Below, one piece after another: positions 40,560 to 49,829 of a stretch of 64,000 nucleotides of DNA; position 1 is the first letter of the stretch; every line of letters starts with the position of its first letter. Made by a program: the position numbers and the translations under genes. The stretch comes from Nitrosomonas sp. Nm132 (GTDB lineage: Bacteria > Pseudomonadota > Gammaproteobacteria > Burkholderiales > Nitrosomonadaceae). The stretch covers positions 1 to 64,000 of the forward strand of contig NZ_FNDH01000005.1 of NCBI RefSeq assembly GCF_900100485.1, given 5' to 3'. The notes under the pieces were generated by a model, which saw nothing but the letters and a program-made list of their open reading frames with translations, was not told the origin of the DNA and did not search any database.

Positions 40560-41441
40560 TTATTCCAGACCGAGTTTCCGTCTGGTCTCGGGTTTGAGTG
40601 CCGCCTGCCGCGGCTCCGGCTTCCAGGCGTGGCCATATACCACTTCATAGGTCGCTGGCAGCTTCCCTGCCTGCCGCAATGATTCATAGTGGGCCACCAC
40701 CTGCTGCCATGTTCCTTTTCCGGTTAGTCCCCGCCGCCTGCCATGCGTCACATTGTGCGCGCCGATCGCCTTGAGATCGCGCAGGATGCCCATGACGTCA
40801 TCGTAAGTGAGGGTAATGTACTCCATGTCCATCACTGGCGTGGCAAAACCGCTATGCACCAGCAGATCGCCGATATCGTGCATATCCATGAAGCGATTGA
40901 TATGGCTGTAGCCATCCACCGTTTTAAAGGCCTGCTTTAATTCTTTCAGGGTATCGGGCCCGAAGGTACTGAACATCAGCAACCCTCCGCTTTTTAGCAC
41001 ACGGCGGGCTTCCGTGAATGCCTGCTTGAGATCATTACACCACTGTATGGTCAGACTCGACCAAATCATGTCTACGCAAGTATCCCGCAGCGGAAGCTGT
41101 TCGATATCTCCGCCCACATAATGCGCCACGCGGCGCTTTGCCAGCGGCAACCACTGCTGCCAGCGAGGAAGCGGAGGCCGCGCTTGAAGATGCATCGCCA
41201 GGGCGATATCCACTGCCACCAGTTGGCTGCGCGGATAACGCTCGGTAAGCTTACGGCTGCCATAGCCCGTGCCGCTGCCCATGTCCAATATCTGGTCAGG
41301 AGCGTATTTGATGTAATCCAGGCGTGAGAGCATGCGTTCGCATACTTCACGCTGCAATACGGCCGATTGATCATAGCTGGCCGCTGCGCGTTCAAACGCC
41401 TGGCGCAACTGGCGCTTATCTAAAATGTGATCATAAATCAT
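40560..41441 (-). CDS. bioC: Malonyl-ACP O-methyltransferase
   Basis: BioC methylates malonyl-ACP to disguise it for pimeloyl chain building. The 293 residues carry the SAM-binding motif ILDMGSGTGYG (51-61), then VDMIWSSLTIQWCNDL and GGLLMFSTFGPDTLKEL, typical of the family. Its start overlaps bioH by 11 bases. Confidence 0.95.
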   Translation of the reverse strand: MIYDHILDKRQLRQAFERAAASYDQSAVLQREVCERMLSRLDYIKYAPDQILDMGSGTGYGSRKLTERYPRSQLVAVDIALAMHLQARPPLPRWQQWLPLAKRRVAHYVGGDIEQLPLRDTCVDMIWSSLTIQWCNDLKQAFTEARRVLKSGGLLMFSTFGPDTLKELKQAFKTVDGYSHINRFMDMHDIGDLLVHSGFATPVMDMEYITLTYDDVMGILRDLKAIGAHNVTHGRRRGLTGKGTWQQVVAHYESLRQAGKLPATYEVVYGHAWKPEPRQAALKPETRRKLGLE

Positions 41442-42189
41442 ACAAATTGGCTACAAACTGATCCGGATACGATAAAAACGGGGCATGACCACAGTGTGGA
41501 AAGCCGATAAATTTTGCGTGAGGCAAATGCCGATGCATCCATCTGGCTGCATCCACATGCGTGATCACATCATTTTCTCCATGCAAAAGCCATACCGGTT
41601 GAGAAACATCGGCTAATTTCTCCCGCAGATCATTCGTCAACAGAATCTGCAAACCGGCCCTGAGCGCGTCACTATCGGGTTGTTTATATTGCGACAATTG
41701 ATTACGCAATTGCGCCAACACATTCGTCATGTCACGGCTGCCATTGACTTGCAGGGTAAAAAAACGGTTTAAGGTTTGCGCATAGTGGCGTTGCAGATTT
41801 TCCATGAAAAGCTGCAACGTTGGTTCATCCATTCCCCATCGCCAATCATCCCGTTTGACGAAACAGGGCGTGGTCGCCACCAGAATAAGCTTGCTTACCT
41901 GCTGTGGCACGGATAAGGCCAGCTTGATCGCGACCTGCCCCCCAAGCGACCAGCCACACACGATACTCTCCGCAGGTAAAATCTCCGCAACACTTGCTAC
42001 GATCTCTTCGAACGAATAGGACTCCCAAGCCGGACTCTGGCCATGCCCTGGCAAGTCGACCAGGTGCAGCCGGTAATGCCTCGCCAGTTGCTCACGGACA
42101 CTGCCCCAGATACCGCTGTGCATGGCCCAGCCATGCAGCATCACGAGATCGGGGCCCTTGCCTACAATGTCGACATGGAGTCGATTCAT
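41431..42189 (-). CDS. bioH: Pimeloyl-ACP methyl ester carboxylesterase
   Basis: BioH removes the methyl group placed by BioC, ending pimeloyl-ACP synthesis. The 252 residues form an alpha/beta-hydrolase with nucleophile S81 in CGWSLGG, the acid in HGENDVITHVD (near 205) and the histidine in PHCGHAPF (near 237). Having bioH inside the bio operon, rather than unlinked as in E. coli, supports the assignment over a general esterase. Confidence 0.95.
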   Translation of the reverse strand: MNRLHVDIVGKGPDLVMLHGWAMHSGIWGSVREQLARHYRLHLVDLPGHGQSPAWESYSFEEIVASVAEILPAESIVCGWSLGGQVAIKLALSVPQQVSKLILVATTPCFVKRDDWRWGMDEPTLQLFMENLQRHYAQTLNRFFTLQVNGSRDMTNVLAQLRNQLSQYKQPDSDALRAGLQILLTNDLREKLADVSQPVWLLHGENDVITHVDAARWMHRHLPHAKFIGFPHCGHAPFLSYPDQFVANLYDL

Positions 42190-42233
42190 ATCATGCTGCT
42201 ATTTTTCATGTTATGCGTTCTGCCTATTTCCGG

Positions 42234-43400
42234 TTAAATGATTTTCGCTAAATCACGTAATGTTTCGATTAATTGCTCAATGTCTTCCTTGTGGTGCGCA
42301 GCCGATAAGGAAATACGCAGCCGGGCCTGGCCCTGCGGAACGGTTGGCGGACGTATCGCCGGCACGAGAATGCCTCTGTCGCGTAACGCCTCGCTTAAAC
42401 GCACGGCTTCATCACTGCGCCCTACCATCAAGGGCTGAATCGGGGTCATCGAAGGCAATAATGGCCAGCGCAATGATTGCAATCCCCTTTTCAATTGCAT
42501 CATGAGTCCCATTAGTTTTTCCCGTCGCCAGGTTTCCTGCTCGATCAATGACAGGCTGGCCAACAGGGTATGAGCCAATAACGCGGGTGCAGCCGTGGTG
42601 TAGCAATAGGTGCGCGCAAACTGAATGAGGGTTTCGATGATGTCGGACTGAGCCGCCACAAAGGCCCCGGAAACACCCGCTGCTTTACCGAGTGTGGCCA
42701 TGTAAATAAGGTGAGATGAGTGCAGATTAAGCTCGTCAAACGTATGCAGCACCCCTTGACCGTTTCTGCCGAGCACCCCAAAGCCGTGCGCGTCATCGAG
42801 TAACAGCCAGGCATCATACTGTTCACATAACGCCAATAGCTTAACGGCAGGCGCAATATCGCCATCCATGCTGAATACGGCATCGGTTACCACCAGTTTA
42901 CAGGCCGCTTCTGATTCAGCCAGAGACTGTTCTAGTTTTGTTAAGTCAAGATGAGGATAACGCGTGAAGGTTGCCCTGGAAAGCAGCGCGGCATCATTGA
43001 GTGAAGCATGATTAAGCTTGTCAGCGAATACGGCATCCCCGCGACCAACCAAGGCCGTCACCACCGCCATGTTAGCCATGTAGCCGGTAGAAAACAATAA
43101 TGCCTGGGGCAAGCCAATAAAATGCGCCAATGCCTCCTCGAGTGCGTGATGCGCCGCAGAATGGCCGCTGATCAGATGAGAAGCGCCTGCTCCCACGCCA
43201 TATCGTTGCGCGCCCGTACAAACCGCTTCAATCAGCGCGGGATGGCTGGCGAGTCCAAGATAATCATTGCTGCAGAAAGCAAGATAGGGCTTTTCTGCGA
43301 TCGTTACATGCGTTGTCTGAGGGCCTTCGAGCATCAGCCGGCGACGGTATAGCCCCGCGTTTTCACGCTCCCTCAGTCGGACTGAGAGATTTGTCAGCAT
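42234..43400 (-). CDS. bioF: 8-amino-7-oxononanoate synthase
   Basis: A PLP enzyme joining pimeloyl-ACP and alanine. The 388 residues carry the fold type I features: SNDYLGLASHP (44-54), TDAVFSMDGD (172-181), LDDAHGFGVLG (201-211) and the PLP lysine K239 in ATLGKAAGVSG. It follows bioB by five bases. bioA is not in this window. Confidence 0.97.
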   Translation of the reverse strand: MLTNLSVRLRERENAGLYRRRLMLEGPQTTHVTIAEKPYLAFCSNDYLGLASHPALIEAVCTGAQRYGVGAGASHLISGHSAAHHALEEALAHFIGLPQALLFSTGYMANMAVVTALVGRGDAVFADKLNHASLNDAALLSRATFTRYPHLDLTKLEQSLAESEAACKLVVTDAVFSMDGDIAPAVKLLALCEQYDAWLLLDDAHGFGVLGRNGQGVLHTFDELNLHSSHLIYMATLGKAAGVSGAFVAAQSDIIETLIQFARTYCYTTAAPALLAHTLLASLSLIEQETWRREKLMGLMMQLKRGLQSLRWPLLPSMTPIQPLMVGRSDEAVRLSEALRDRGILVPAIRPPTVPQGQARLRISLSAAHHKEDIEQLIETLRDLAKII

Positions 43401-43405
43401 TCCAG

Positions 43406-44413
43406 TTATAAGGCGCGTAACCCCAGTTTCTCAAATAGCGCTTTGTCGTTTTCTGCTTCAGGATTGCCTGTCGTCAGCAGCTTATCTCCATAAAAAATGG
43501 AGTTGGCTCCTGCTAGAAAACACAGCGCTTGCACAGCCTCTGACATTTGCCGTCTGCCAGCGGATAATCTGACCATCGCTTTCGGCATGGTAATGCGGGC
43601 AGCCGCGATGGTGCGTACGAATTCGAATGAATCAAGCGCCTCGGTACCATAAAGGGGTGTCCCCTCAACTTGCACCAGATAATTGATCGGCACTGATTCA
43701 GGATAAGGATCCAGATTGGCCAACTGGGCAATCAACCCGGCGCGCGCAAGCCGGGATTCACCCATACCGACAATCCCGCCACAGCATACATTGATGCCTG
43801 CCTTGCGCACTTCCTCGAGCGTATCGAGCCGATCTTGGTAGTCGCGCGTGGTAATGATTTCACCATAGAATTCGGGTGAGGTATCCAGATTGTGATTGTA
43901 ATAATCCAATCCGGCTTGTTTGAGTTGCTCTGCCTGACCTGATTTCAGCATGCCTAAAGTCGCACAGGTTTCGAGCCCCAGTGCTTTTACCGCCTCAATG
44001 ATTGCAGTCATGCGGTCGATATCTCGCTGTTTGGGCCCACGCCACGCTGCGCCCATACAGAACCGTGTCGCCCCTTCTGCTTTGGCTGCCGCTGCAGCCT
44101 CGACAACGGTATCCGGCGACAGCATGTCCTGATTGTCAACGCCGGTATGATAGCGCGCGGCCTGCGGACAATAACCACAATCCTCCGGGCATCCCCCTGT
44201 CTTGACAGAGATCAGGGTAGATAATTGGATCGCATTGGCATCATGATATTGCCGGTGAATCGTTTGTGCTTGATGCATCAGATCAGTAAAGGGTAAATCC
44301 AGTAAAGCCTGGATTTGTAGAATACTCCAACGCGCCACACGACCCCGGTCATACTGATTGCCAATAGGTTTCTCTTGGTCGCTTAAAATGGACTTTGTGC
44401 TAGATTCAATCAT
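43406..44413 (-). CDS. bioB: Biotin synthase
   Basis: A radical-SAM enzyme that inserts sulfur into dethiobiotin. The 335 residues carry the [4Fe-4S] motif C75-x3-C79-x2-C82 (CPEDCGYC), and the [2Fe-2S]-region cysteines and [12 protein letters not shown], a family hallmark, are present. It heads the bioBFHCD operon. BirA, the expected repressor and biotin ligase, is encoded at 56086-57075, but I do not see a clear BirA operator in the 69 bases before bioB. Confidence 0.97.
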   Translation of the reverse strand: MIESSTKSILSDQEKPIGNQYDRGRVARWSILQIQALLDLPFTDLMHQAQTIHRQYHDANAIQLSTLISVKTGGCPEDCGYCPQAARYHTGVDNQDMLSPDTVVEAAAAAKAEGATRFCMGAAWRGPKQRDIDRMTAIIEAVKALGLETCATLGMLKSGQAEQLKQAGLDYYNHNLDTSPEFYGEIITTRDYQDRLDTLEEVRKAGINVCCGGIVGMGESRLARAGLIAQLANLDPYPESVPINYLVQVEGTPLYGTEALDSFEFVRTIAAARITMPKAMVRLSAGRRQMSEAVQALCFLAGANSIFYGDKLLTTGNPEAENDKALFEKLGLRAL

Positions 44414-44442
44414 AATTAACGGTCAAAAAACTTGGCTCTATC

Positions 44443-44448
44443 TATAAT
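44443..44448 (+). promoter_or_regulatory. Possible -10 element for comF
   Basis: A perfect TATAAT lies between the divergent bioB and comF genes. The -35 region at the right distance (CGGTCA) is poor, so this is a weak call. Confidence 0.3.
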
Positions 44449-44482
44449 AAGGTGCCTGAAATCATCAAGGATTAGGCTTTAA

Positions 44483-45220
44483 TTGTCAAATTTTCTTTCT
44501 AAATTTTTGAACAGGCGATTAAATTTTACGCAAATGCTGTTACCCACAAATTGCCTGCTGTGCCTGGCATCCTGTGAAGGTGATTTATGCTGCGCATGCC
44601 ATGATAACTTACCTCGGTTACCCTCTGATCATTGTCCATCATGCTTATTACCAACGAGCGATTCACGCATCTGTGGCGCGTGCTTGGCAAGCTATCCCAG
44701 TTGGACCCGCGCGATCGCGGCATTACGCTATGCTTTTCCCATCGATGCCATAATCCATTCGCTGAAATATCAGGAAAATCTGACCGTCGCGCCTGTGCTG
44801 GCCAATCTATTAATGGCGAAAATGAATCATTGCGCTCCACCAGATGTCATCATTCCGGTTCCACTGCATCCGGTTAGATTACAAGAAAGAGGTTTTAATC
44901 AAGCACTGGAAATTGGGCGGCATCTATCCAAGAAAATGGGTGTTCCCCTCTTGCCGCATGCTTGTGTACGTACCCGAGACACGCTTTCTCAGACTGAGTT
45001 ATCCTGGAAGAAGCGGCGCAGCAACCTGCGCAATGCATTTGCGTGCACCACGCGCTTTACGCAAAAGCATGTCGCCATACTGGACGATGTCATGACCAGC
45101 GGGGCGACATTGAATGAATTGGCAAAGGTAGTGCGCAAGCAGGGAGCCATCGAGGTCAGTGTATGGGCTATTGCGAGAGCGATCCCGTCATCCACTTCAA
45201 TTAAAACAGTCGAGCTTTGA
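44483..45220 (+). CDS. comF: ComF family phosphoribosyltransferase-like protein
   Basis: A 245-residue ComF/GntX-type protein from a TTG start; an ATG at 44534 gives a version beginning MLLPTNCLLC. An N-terminal cysteine-rich zinc-like region (CLLC...CCAC...CPSC...CGAC) precedes a PRTase domain with the PRPP motif VAILDDVMTSGATL (about 200-213). In naturally competent bacteria ComF acts in DNA uptake or integration; whether this organism is competent is not shown. Confidence 0.85.
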   Translation: MSNFLSKFLNRRLNFTQMLLPTNCLLCLASCEGDLCCACHDNLPRLPSDHCPSCLLPTSDSRICGACLASYPSWTRAIAALRYAFPIDAIIHSLKYQENLTVAPVLANLLMAKMNHCAPPDVIIPVPLHPVRLQERGFNQALEIGRHLSKKMGVPLLPHACVRTRDTLSQTELSWKKRRSNLRNAFACTTRFTQKHVAILDDVMTSGATLNELAKVVRKQGAIEVSVWAIARAIPSSTSIKTVEL

Positions 45221-45242
45221 ATTATTTTGCAGGAAACGCCCT

Positions 45243-45698
45243 ATGTTTGATGTCATTCTCTATCAACCTGAAATTCCTCCTAATACCGGCAATATCATCC
45301 GGCTTTGCGCGAATACAGGCGCAACGCTTCATCTTATCAAGCCGTTAGGTTTTCTCCTGAATGACAAGCAGCTACTTCGCGCCGGGTTGGATTACCATGA
45401 ATTTGCCAATGTGGTATTACATAAAGGCTGGCAAGAATGTATTCACAGCCTGCCAGGGCGGCGTATTTTCGCTGTATCCACCAAAGGCACTCAACGCTAC
45501 GATCAGGTTAGCTATGCCAGCCAAGATGCTTTTCTTTTTGGTGCAGAAAGCCGCGGGCTACCGATTGAGATTATGGAAAGTTTTTCAGATAATCAACGTA
45601 TCCATATCCCGATGCTGCCCGAACGTCGCAGCCTGAATCTTGCTAACGCGGTTTCTATCGTCGTCTACGAAGCCTGGCGACAACGAGGGTTTTCGTAA
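45243..45698 (+). CDS. trmL: tRNA (cytidine(34)-2'-O)-methyltransferase
   Basis: A SpoU-family methyltransferase modifying the wobble base of certain leucine tRNAs. I use the ATG at 45243 (151 residues, MFDVILYQPEIPPNTGNIIRL), the usual start; the longer reading lies inside comF. The trefoil-knot motifs GAESRGLP (about 100-107) and IPMLPERRSLNLANAVSIVVYEAWRQ at the C-terminus are intact. Confidence 0.93.
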   Translation: MFDVILYQPEIPPNTGNIIRLCANTGATLHLIKPLGFLLNDKQLLRAGLDYHEFANVVLHKGWQECIHSLPGRRIFAVSTKGTQRYDQVSYASQDAFLFGAESRGLPIEIMESFSDNQRIHIPMLPERRSLNLANAVSIVVYEAWRQRGFS

Positions 45699-45739
45699 GC
45701 GAGAAATTTTAAAAATACCGCTACATCTCATGCATTTAG

Positions 45740-45901
45740 CCCGAATATTTCATAAATTCGCGTGCTGATCACGCAGGATTTTGATTAATAGGGAAGTTTT
45801 GAGAAAGAGGGGTATAGTGACTCATACACCCGGCTGAGCAAAATCTTTCTTATCAATCAAAAGGCAAGCGAGGGCGCGTGCCAATTTATGAAATATTCGG
45901 G
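45740..45901 (+). mobile_element. MITE copy 4, 162 bp, between trmL and pilQ
   Basis: Full-length copy flanked by TTAG (45736-45739 and 45902-45905). It is the most diverged of the four full copies, with several changes in the interior, but both 19-bp ends are perfect. It fills the gap between two convergent genes, 41 bases after the trmL stop. Confidence 0.92.
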
Positions 45902-45949
45902 TTAGCTTTCCAGTCGAACAGTCAGCTACGGTTTTTTGGATTTAAACCT

Positions 45950-48079
45950 TTAGCGCATATTTAGGTTGTCACTCAAGATCCGTGGTGTGACAAAAATCAG
46001 GAGCTCCCGTTTGTCATCCCGTTTCGCATTATTCTTGAAGATGTTGCCAAGTAGCGGCACATCGCCCAGTAGGGGCACTTTGTTTGTAGTGACCTTTTCC
46101 GCTCGCTCGAAAATCCCGCCAATTACCACCGTTCCACCATTCACGACTAATACTTCGGTTGTAATTTGTTTGGTATCAATAGCTGGCCCAGCAGGGGTAT
46201 CCGTACCACGTGTATCCTGATTGACTTGCAGTTTCATAATAATATTGTCATCAGGAGTAATCTGCGGCGTCACCTTGAGAGCCAGTACAGCTTTTTTGAA
46301 TTGAATCTGCGGCCTGCCCAGTTGGCTGACAATCTGAAAAGGTATTTCAGTTCCTTGCTCAATGGTGGCTTCTACCCGGTTAGCTGTTACCAGGCGCGGA
46401 CTGGCGATCACTCTACCTTTACTATCTGATTCCAGCGCGGACAATTCCAGATTGATCAGCGAATCATCGTTGATCTTGATTAAACTGAGCGCTAAAGCAG
46501 CTGGTCCTCCTGCCACACCCGCCATCGCAGCCGCGGGTAAATTGACGTTAAGATTCCCTCCACCTGCCGGAGTGGCGCCCGCTGCGAGTCCACTGGAGCT
46601 ATCCAGATTGCCAGAAATTCCCAGATTACGGTTTCCAATCTGGGTAGCATTTTGTATCCCAAATCGAGCGCCCAGATTGCGACTAAACGTATCCGTCGCT
46701 TCCACGATACGGGACTCGATCATGACTTGACGCACGGAGGTATCAAGGTTACTGACATGTTTGGCCACCTCTGCCAATCTGAGCGGAATATCGGTTACAG
46801 TTAAAGTGTTGCTGATATCGTCTATTTCTAACGTTCCACGTTGACTCAAAATTCCTTTGAGAGGAATTGAACTCGCCGTGCGGTAATTTAACTTGAAAGT
46901 TTCGGTGCGCAATGGTTCTAATTCGGAAATTTGCTGACGAGACTCCAGCTCGAGTTTTTCCCTGACAGCCAGCTCCTCACGCGGGGCGACAAAAATAACA
47001 TTACCCATTCGACGCTTATCGAGCTCATGAGACTGGAGCACAATATCCAAAGCCTGGTCCCAAGGAACATCTTTCAGACGCAAGGTAAGATTTCCTTTAA
47101 CTGAATCGCTGGCGATAATATTCAGATTAGTAAAATCAGCCAAGACCTGCAATACCGAGCGAACCTCCACATTCTGAAAATTAAGCGATAATTTCTCACC
47201 GGTATATCCCCCAGTCACCAGTTTCTTGTGTGCAGGAACATCGGCACCCTCAACGATCGGTTTAACCTCCAGAATAAATTTAGTGCCAGCCTGATAGGAA
47301 ATATGCTCCCACCGCCCTTTTGGCTCAATGACCATCTGCACGCTATCGCCTTTTGTCATTGTTTCTATGGTTTGTACCGGCGTTGCAAAATCGACCACAT
47401 CCAGGCGCCGCTCTAAATTAGGCGGCAAATACGCCTGGGTGAATTCGACCATGATTCGATTCCCCTGCTGGTGGACATCGATTCCCGCACCCAGCGCGGA
47501 TAGATCGACTTCCACACGGCCTTCGCCATTCGCACCACGCTTGAAATCGATATCTTGCAGGCTAGGCAGCTTTTTCTTCTGAAGTTCTGCCGTTTTAAAG
47601 GAACGAGCGGCAGTGCTGGCCACTTCTCCCGCGTCAAATCCACTTAGCGAAATAAGGACGTGATTTCCGTCAACTTTACTCTCATAAGTCATAGGCCTCA
47701 ACAAATTCATCACCAGGCGGGTACGGTTTTCAGTTTGAGCAATGTTAATACTATGCAAATCGCCGTCACCCACTTCCTGTACTTTTTTACCGAGTGCATT
47801 CACAGCATTGATAAAATCAAAATAAATCCTGGCCGGATTATTCAATGAGATGCCCACTGGAGCAGAAACAAGCGGTTGATCCAGTGATACCTTGATCATG
47901 ATCCGCCTATTCCGATCGCTCATAACATCGATTGCATTGATTTTACTCTGCAGCGTTGTCCTCCCAGGCGCCAACTCATCCGCCGTAACAACGGGAATAT
48001 GAAATAACAGAGACAATAACATCAATTGAGATGCATATTTCCATGCATGGAAAAATTCTCTTGCTATCGCCATTTTCAT
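45950..48079 (-). CDS. pilQ: Type IV pilus secretin PilQ
   Basis: The outer-membrane secretin through which the pilus exits. I start at the ATG at 48079, which overlaps the pilP stop by one base (TAATG), giving 709 residues; the longer reading adds 17 residues inside pilP. A signal peptide is followed by two AMIN domains (about 50-290), a secretin/TonB short N-terminal domain (about 310-360), a NolW-type region and the C-terminal secretin domain (VNGGTVVIGGIFERAEKVTTNKVPLLGDVPLLGNIF). It ends the pilMNOPQ operon. Confidence 0.96.
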   Translation of the reverse strand: MKMAIAREFFHAWKYASQLMLLSLLFHIPVVTADELAPGRTTLQSKINAIDVMSDRNRRIMIKVSLDQPLVSAPVGISLNNPARIYFDFINAVNALGKKVQEVGDGDLHSINIAQTENRTRLVMNLLRPMTYESKVDGNHVLISLSGFDAGEVASTAARSFKTAELQKKKLPSLQDIDFKRGANGEGRVEVDLSALGAGIDVHQQGNRIMVEFTQAYLPPNLERRLDVVDFATPVQTIETMTKGDSVQMVIEPKGRWEHISYQAGTKFILEVKPIVEGADVPAHKKLVTGGYTGEKLSLNFQNVEVRSVLQVLADFTNLNIIASDSVKGNLTLRLKDVPWDQALDIVLQSHELDKRRMGNVIFVAPREELAVREKLELESRQQISELEPLRTETFKLNYRTASSIPLKGILSQRGTLEIDDISNTLTVTDIPLRLAEVAKHVSNLDTSVRQVMIESRIVEATDTFSRNLGARFGIQNATQIGNRNLGISGNLDSSSGLAAGATPAGGGNLNVNLPAAAMAGVAGGPAALALSLIKINDDSLINLELSALESDSKGRVIASPRLVTANRVEATIEQGTEIPFQIVSQLGRPQIQFKKAVLALKVTPQITPDDNIIMKLQVNQDTRGTDTPAGPAIDTKQITTEVLVVNGGTVVIGGIFERAEKVTTNKVPLLGDVPLLGNIFKNNAKRDDKRELLIFVTPRILSDNLNMR

Positions 48080-48600
48080 TATTTCTGTCCCTGAGCCTGT
48101 AACATGAGCGCACCACGGCGCTCGGTCCAATCATTGGCGCTGTCTTGTATGATTTCTTTTAGTTTGACTTCTGTCTCAGAAATGCCTGTAATCAACCCGA
48201 AGTTCTGACCTAAGTAGTTGCCGGCCTTGACACGATACACCGTGTTATCAGGAGCTCTCACTAATGCAAAGATTTGCTTGTTTCGCTGCAGCGTTCCAAC
48301 CATTGCCAGATTCTCCAGCGGGAAGTTCTCTAATGCTTCCTTGCTGCGCTTTAGGTCAGGCTGGAGTGCGCCATGACGCTTTGACTGATTGTTTTTCCGG
48401 GCACTGAAAGGATCTGGAATATTAAACGCTTCATAATTAAACTGTGCAAAAGACTTGATTTCAGGCAGTGGATCAACCTTGCCATGCAATCCTTCCCCGG
48501 ATTTGTTGACAAACTCCTCAAGATCGCTGTAGGTCCCTTCACTGCAGGCAGAAACCACAAGCAATAGCACACACCCTAAATGATAAGACCATTTGATCAT
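48079..48600 (-). CDS. pilP: Type IV pilus assembly lipoprotein PilP
   Basis: A 173-residue lipoprotein with a lipobox ending at C19 (VSAC). PilP links the inner-membrane PilNO complex to the PilQ secretin through its C-terminal HR domain (MVGTLQRNKQIFALVRAPDNTVYRVKAGNYLGQNFG). It overlaps pilO by four bases and pilQ by one. Confidence 0.95.
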   Translation of the reverse strand: MIKWSYHLGCVLLLVVSACSEGTYSDLEEFVNKSGEGLHGKVDPLPEIKSFAQFNYEAFNIPDPFSARKNNQSKRHGALQPDLKRSKEALENFPLENLAMVGTLQRNKQIFALVRAPDNTVYRVKAGNYLGQNFGLITGISETEVKLKEIIQDSANDWTERRGALMLQAQGQK

Positions 48601-49223
48601 TTATTTCCTTTGCTATTGCTCTTGCTCTGGCTGGCAAGTTCTTCGTCATCAAGATAGCGGAAGGTCTTTGCAGTAGCATTCAGTACTAGATGCTGCTCTT
48701 TCCCAGGAGTAATATCGATATCATTTAATGTCACGATACGCGGCAATTGAGAAACATCACTTGCGAAGGCGCCGATATCATGATAACTGCCTATCACACG
48801 AACAGTTACCGGTAATTCAGCATAAAATTCCTTAATCGTTTCGCTGGCCGCGGGTTTAAATAATTCAAATTGCAATCCTCGCCCCAAACCAGCCCGATTG
48901 ATATCCACCAGCAAAGCATCTAATTCAGATTTATTGGGCAGCTGTTTCAGCATTACGCTCAGCGCCTGTTCAATCTCCTGTAGTTGCTGCCGCATGATCT
49001 CCAAGTTAACAGCACTCCTCTTTTTAATCAGGTAAGTTTCCTTGAGGGTGACCTCCTCTGCTTGGGCTCTTTCAAGCGCTTCCGATTGCTCCTGCCAATC
49101 TAGAAAATAACCTATAACGATGATGACTACCATCAAGGTAGCCAATGCGGCGGCCTTGATGACTGCTGGCCAGTCACCCGGATCATTGGGATCAAGAAGC
49201 CGCAACTCTTCCAACATATTCAT
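48597..49223 (-). CDS. pilO: Type IV pilus inner-membrane protein PilO
   Basis: A 208-residue bitopic protein: a short cytoplasmic start, one transmembrane helix (about 24-42), a periplasmic coiled coil (about 45-100) and a ferredoxin-like domain. It heterodimerises with PilN and aligns the pilus motor with the secretin. Order and 4-base overlap with pilP confirm the call. Confidence 0.95.
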   Translation of the reverse strand: MNMLEELRLLDPNDPGDWPAVIKAAALATLMVVIIVIGYFLDWQEQSEALERAQAEEVTLKETYLIKKRSAVNLEIMRQQLQEIEQALSVMLKQLPNKSELDALLVDINRAGLGRGLQFELFKPAASETIKEFYAELPVTVRVIGSYHDIGAFASDVSQLPRIVTLNDIDITPGKEQHLVLNATAKTFRYLDDEELASQSKSNSKGNK

Positions 49224-49241
49224 TGCTATCCACCTTCGCAG

Positions 49242-49829
49242 CTAATTAGAAATATTCGCCGGAGTATGCTGACTATTAAAACCATTCAATAATTCAGCAA
49301 GCTTCACGTTCAAATCAAACTCATTCAAGCGCACATTGTTGACATTAGCTGCCTTGATTTCGATCAATAAAGGAGATTCAAATCTGGGTGACGCGTCCAG
49401 GTTTCGCATTAAGGTAGATACCCATGCATTAGATTGCGCATAACCAGAGAGACGAATATGCTGATTCGTCTGCTTGAGGCTCTTGAGATAAACTCCATCC
49501 GGCATGAGTCTTGCTACCTGATCTAATATATGAACGACGTTGGTACGATTGGCTTGTAATGTCTCCACTACCCCTTTACGTACCAGCAACTCCTGGATTT
49601 GCTGTTTAATTTGCTTGATTTCTTCAATTTGTTTGTCAAGAATCGCAATCTGGCTCTGCAGGTATTGATTACGCCCACTCTGATACTCAATTTTTCTCGA
49701 GATAACCTCATGCATTCCCCAGACTATCCCTACCCCCAGTACACAAGTGATTCCAGCGAGCATGGCAAACTGCTGTTGGCGTGCCTTGCGTTTAAGCTCA
49801 CGATGTGGAAGTAAATTGATACGTATCAT
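49242..49829 (-). CDS. pilN: Type IV pilus inner-membrane protein PilN
   Basis: A 195-residue bitopic protein starting MIRINLLPHRELKRKARQQQ; the INLLPHRE segment is the conserved cytoplasmic peptide that docks into PilM. One transmembrane helix (about 21-40) and a periplasmic coiled coil follow. It overlaps pilM by four bases. Confidence 0.96.
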   Translation of the reverse strand: MIRINLLPHRELKRKARQQQFAMLAGITCVLGVGIVWGMHEVISRKIEYQSGRNQYLQSQIAILDKQIEEIKQIKQQIQELLVRKGVVETLQANRTNVVHILDQVARLMPDGVYLKSLKQTNQHIRLSGYAQSNAWVSTLMRNLDASPRFESPLLIEIKAANVNNVRLNEFDLNVKLAELLNGFNSQHTPANISN

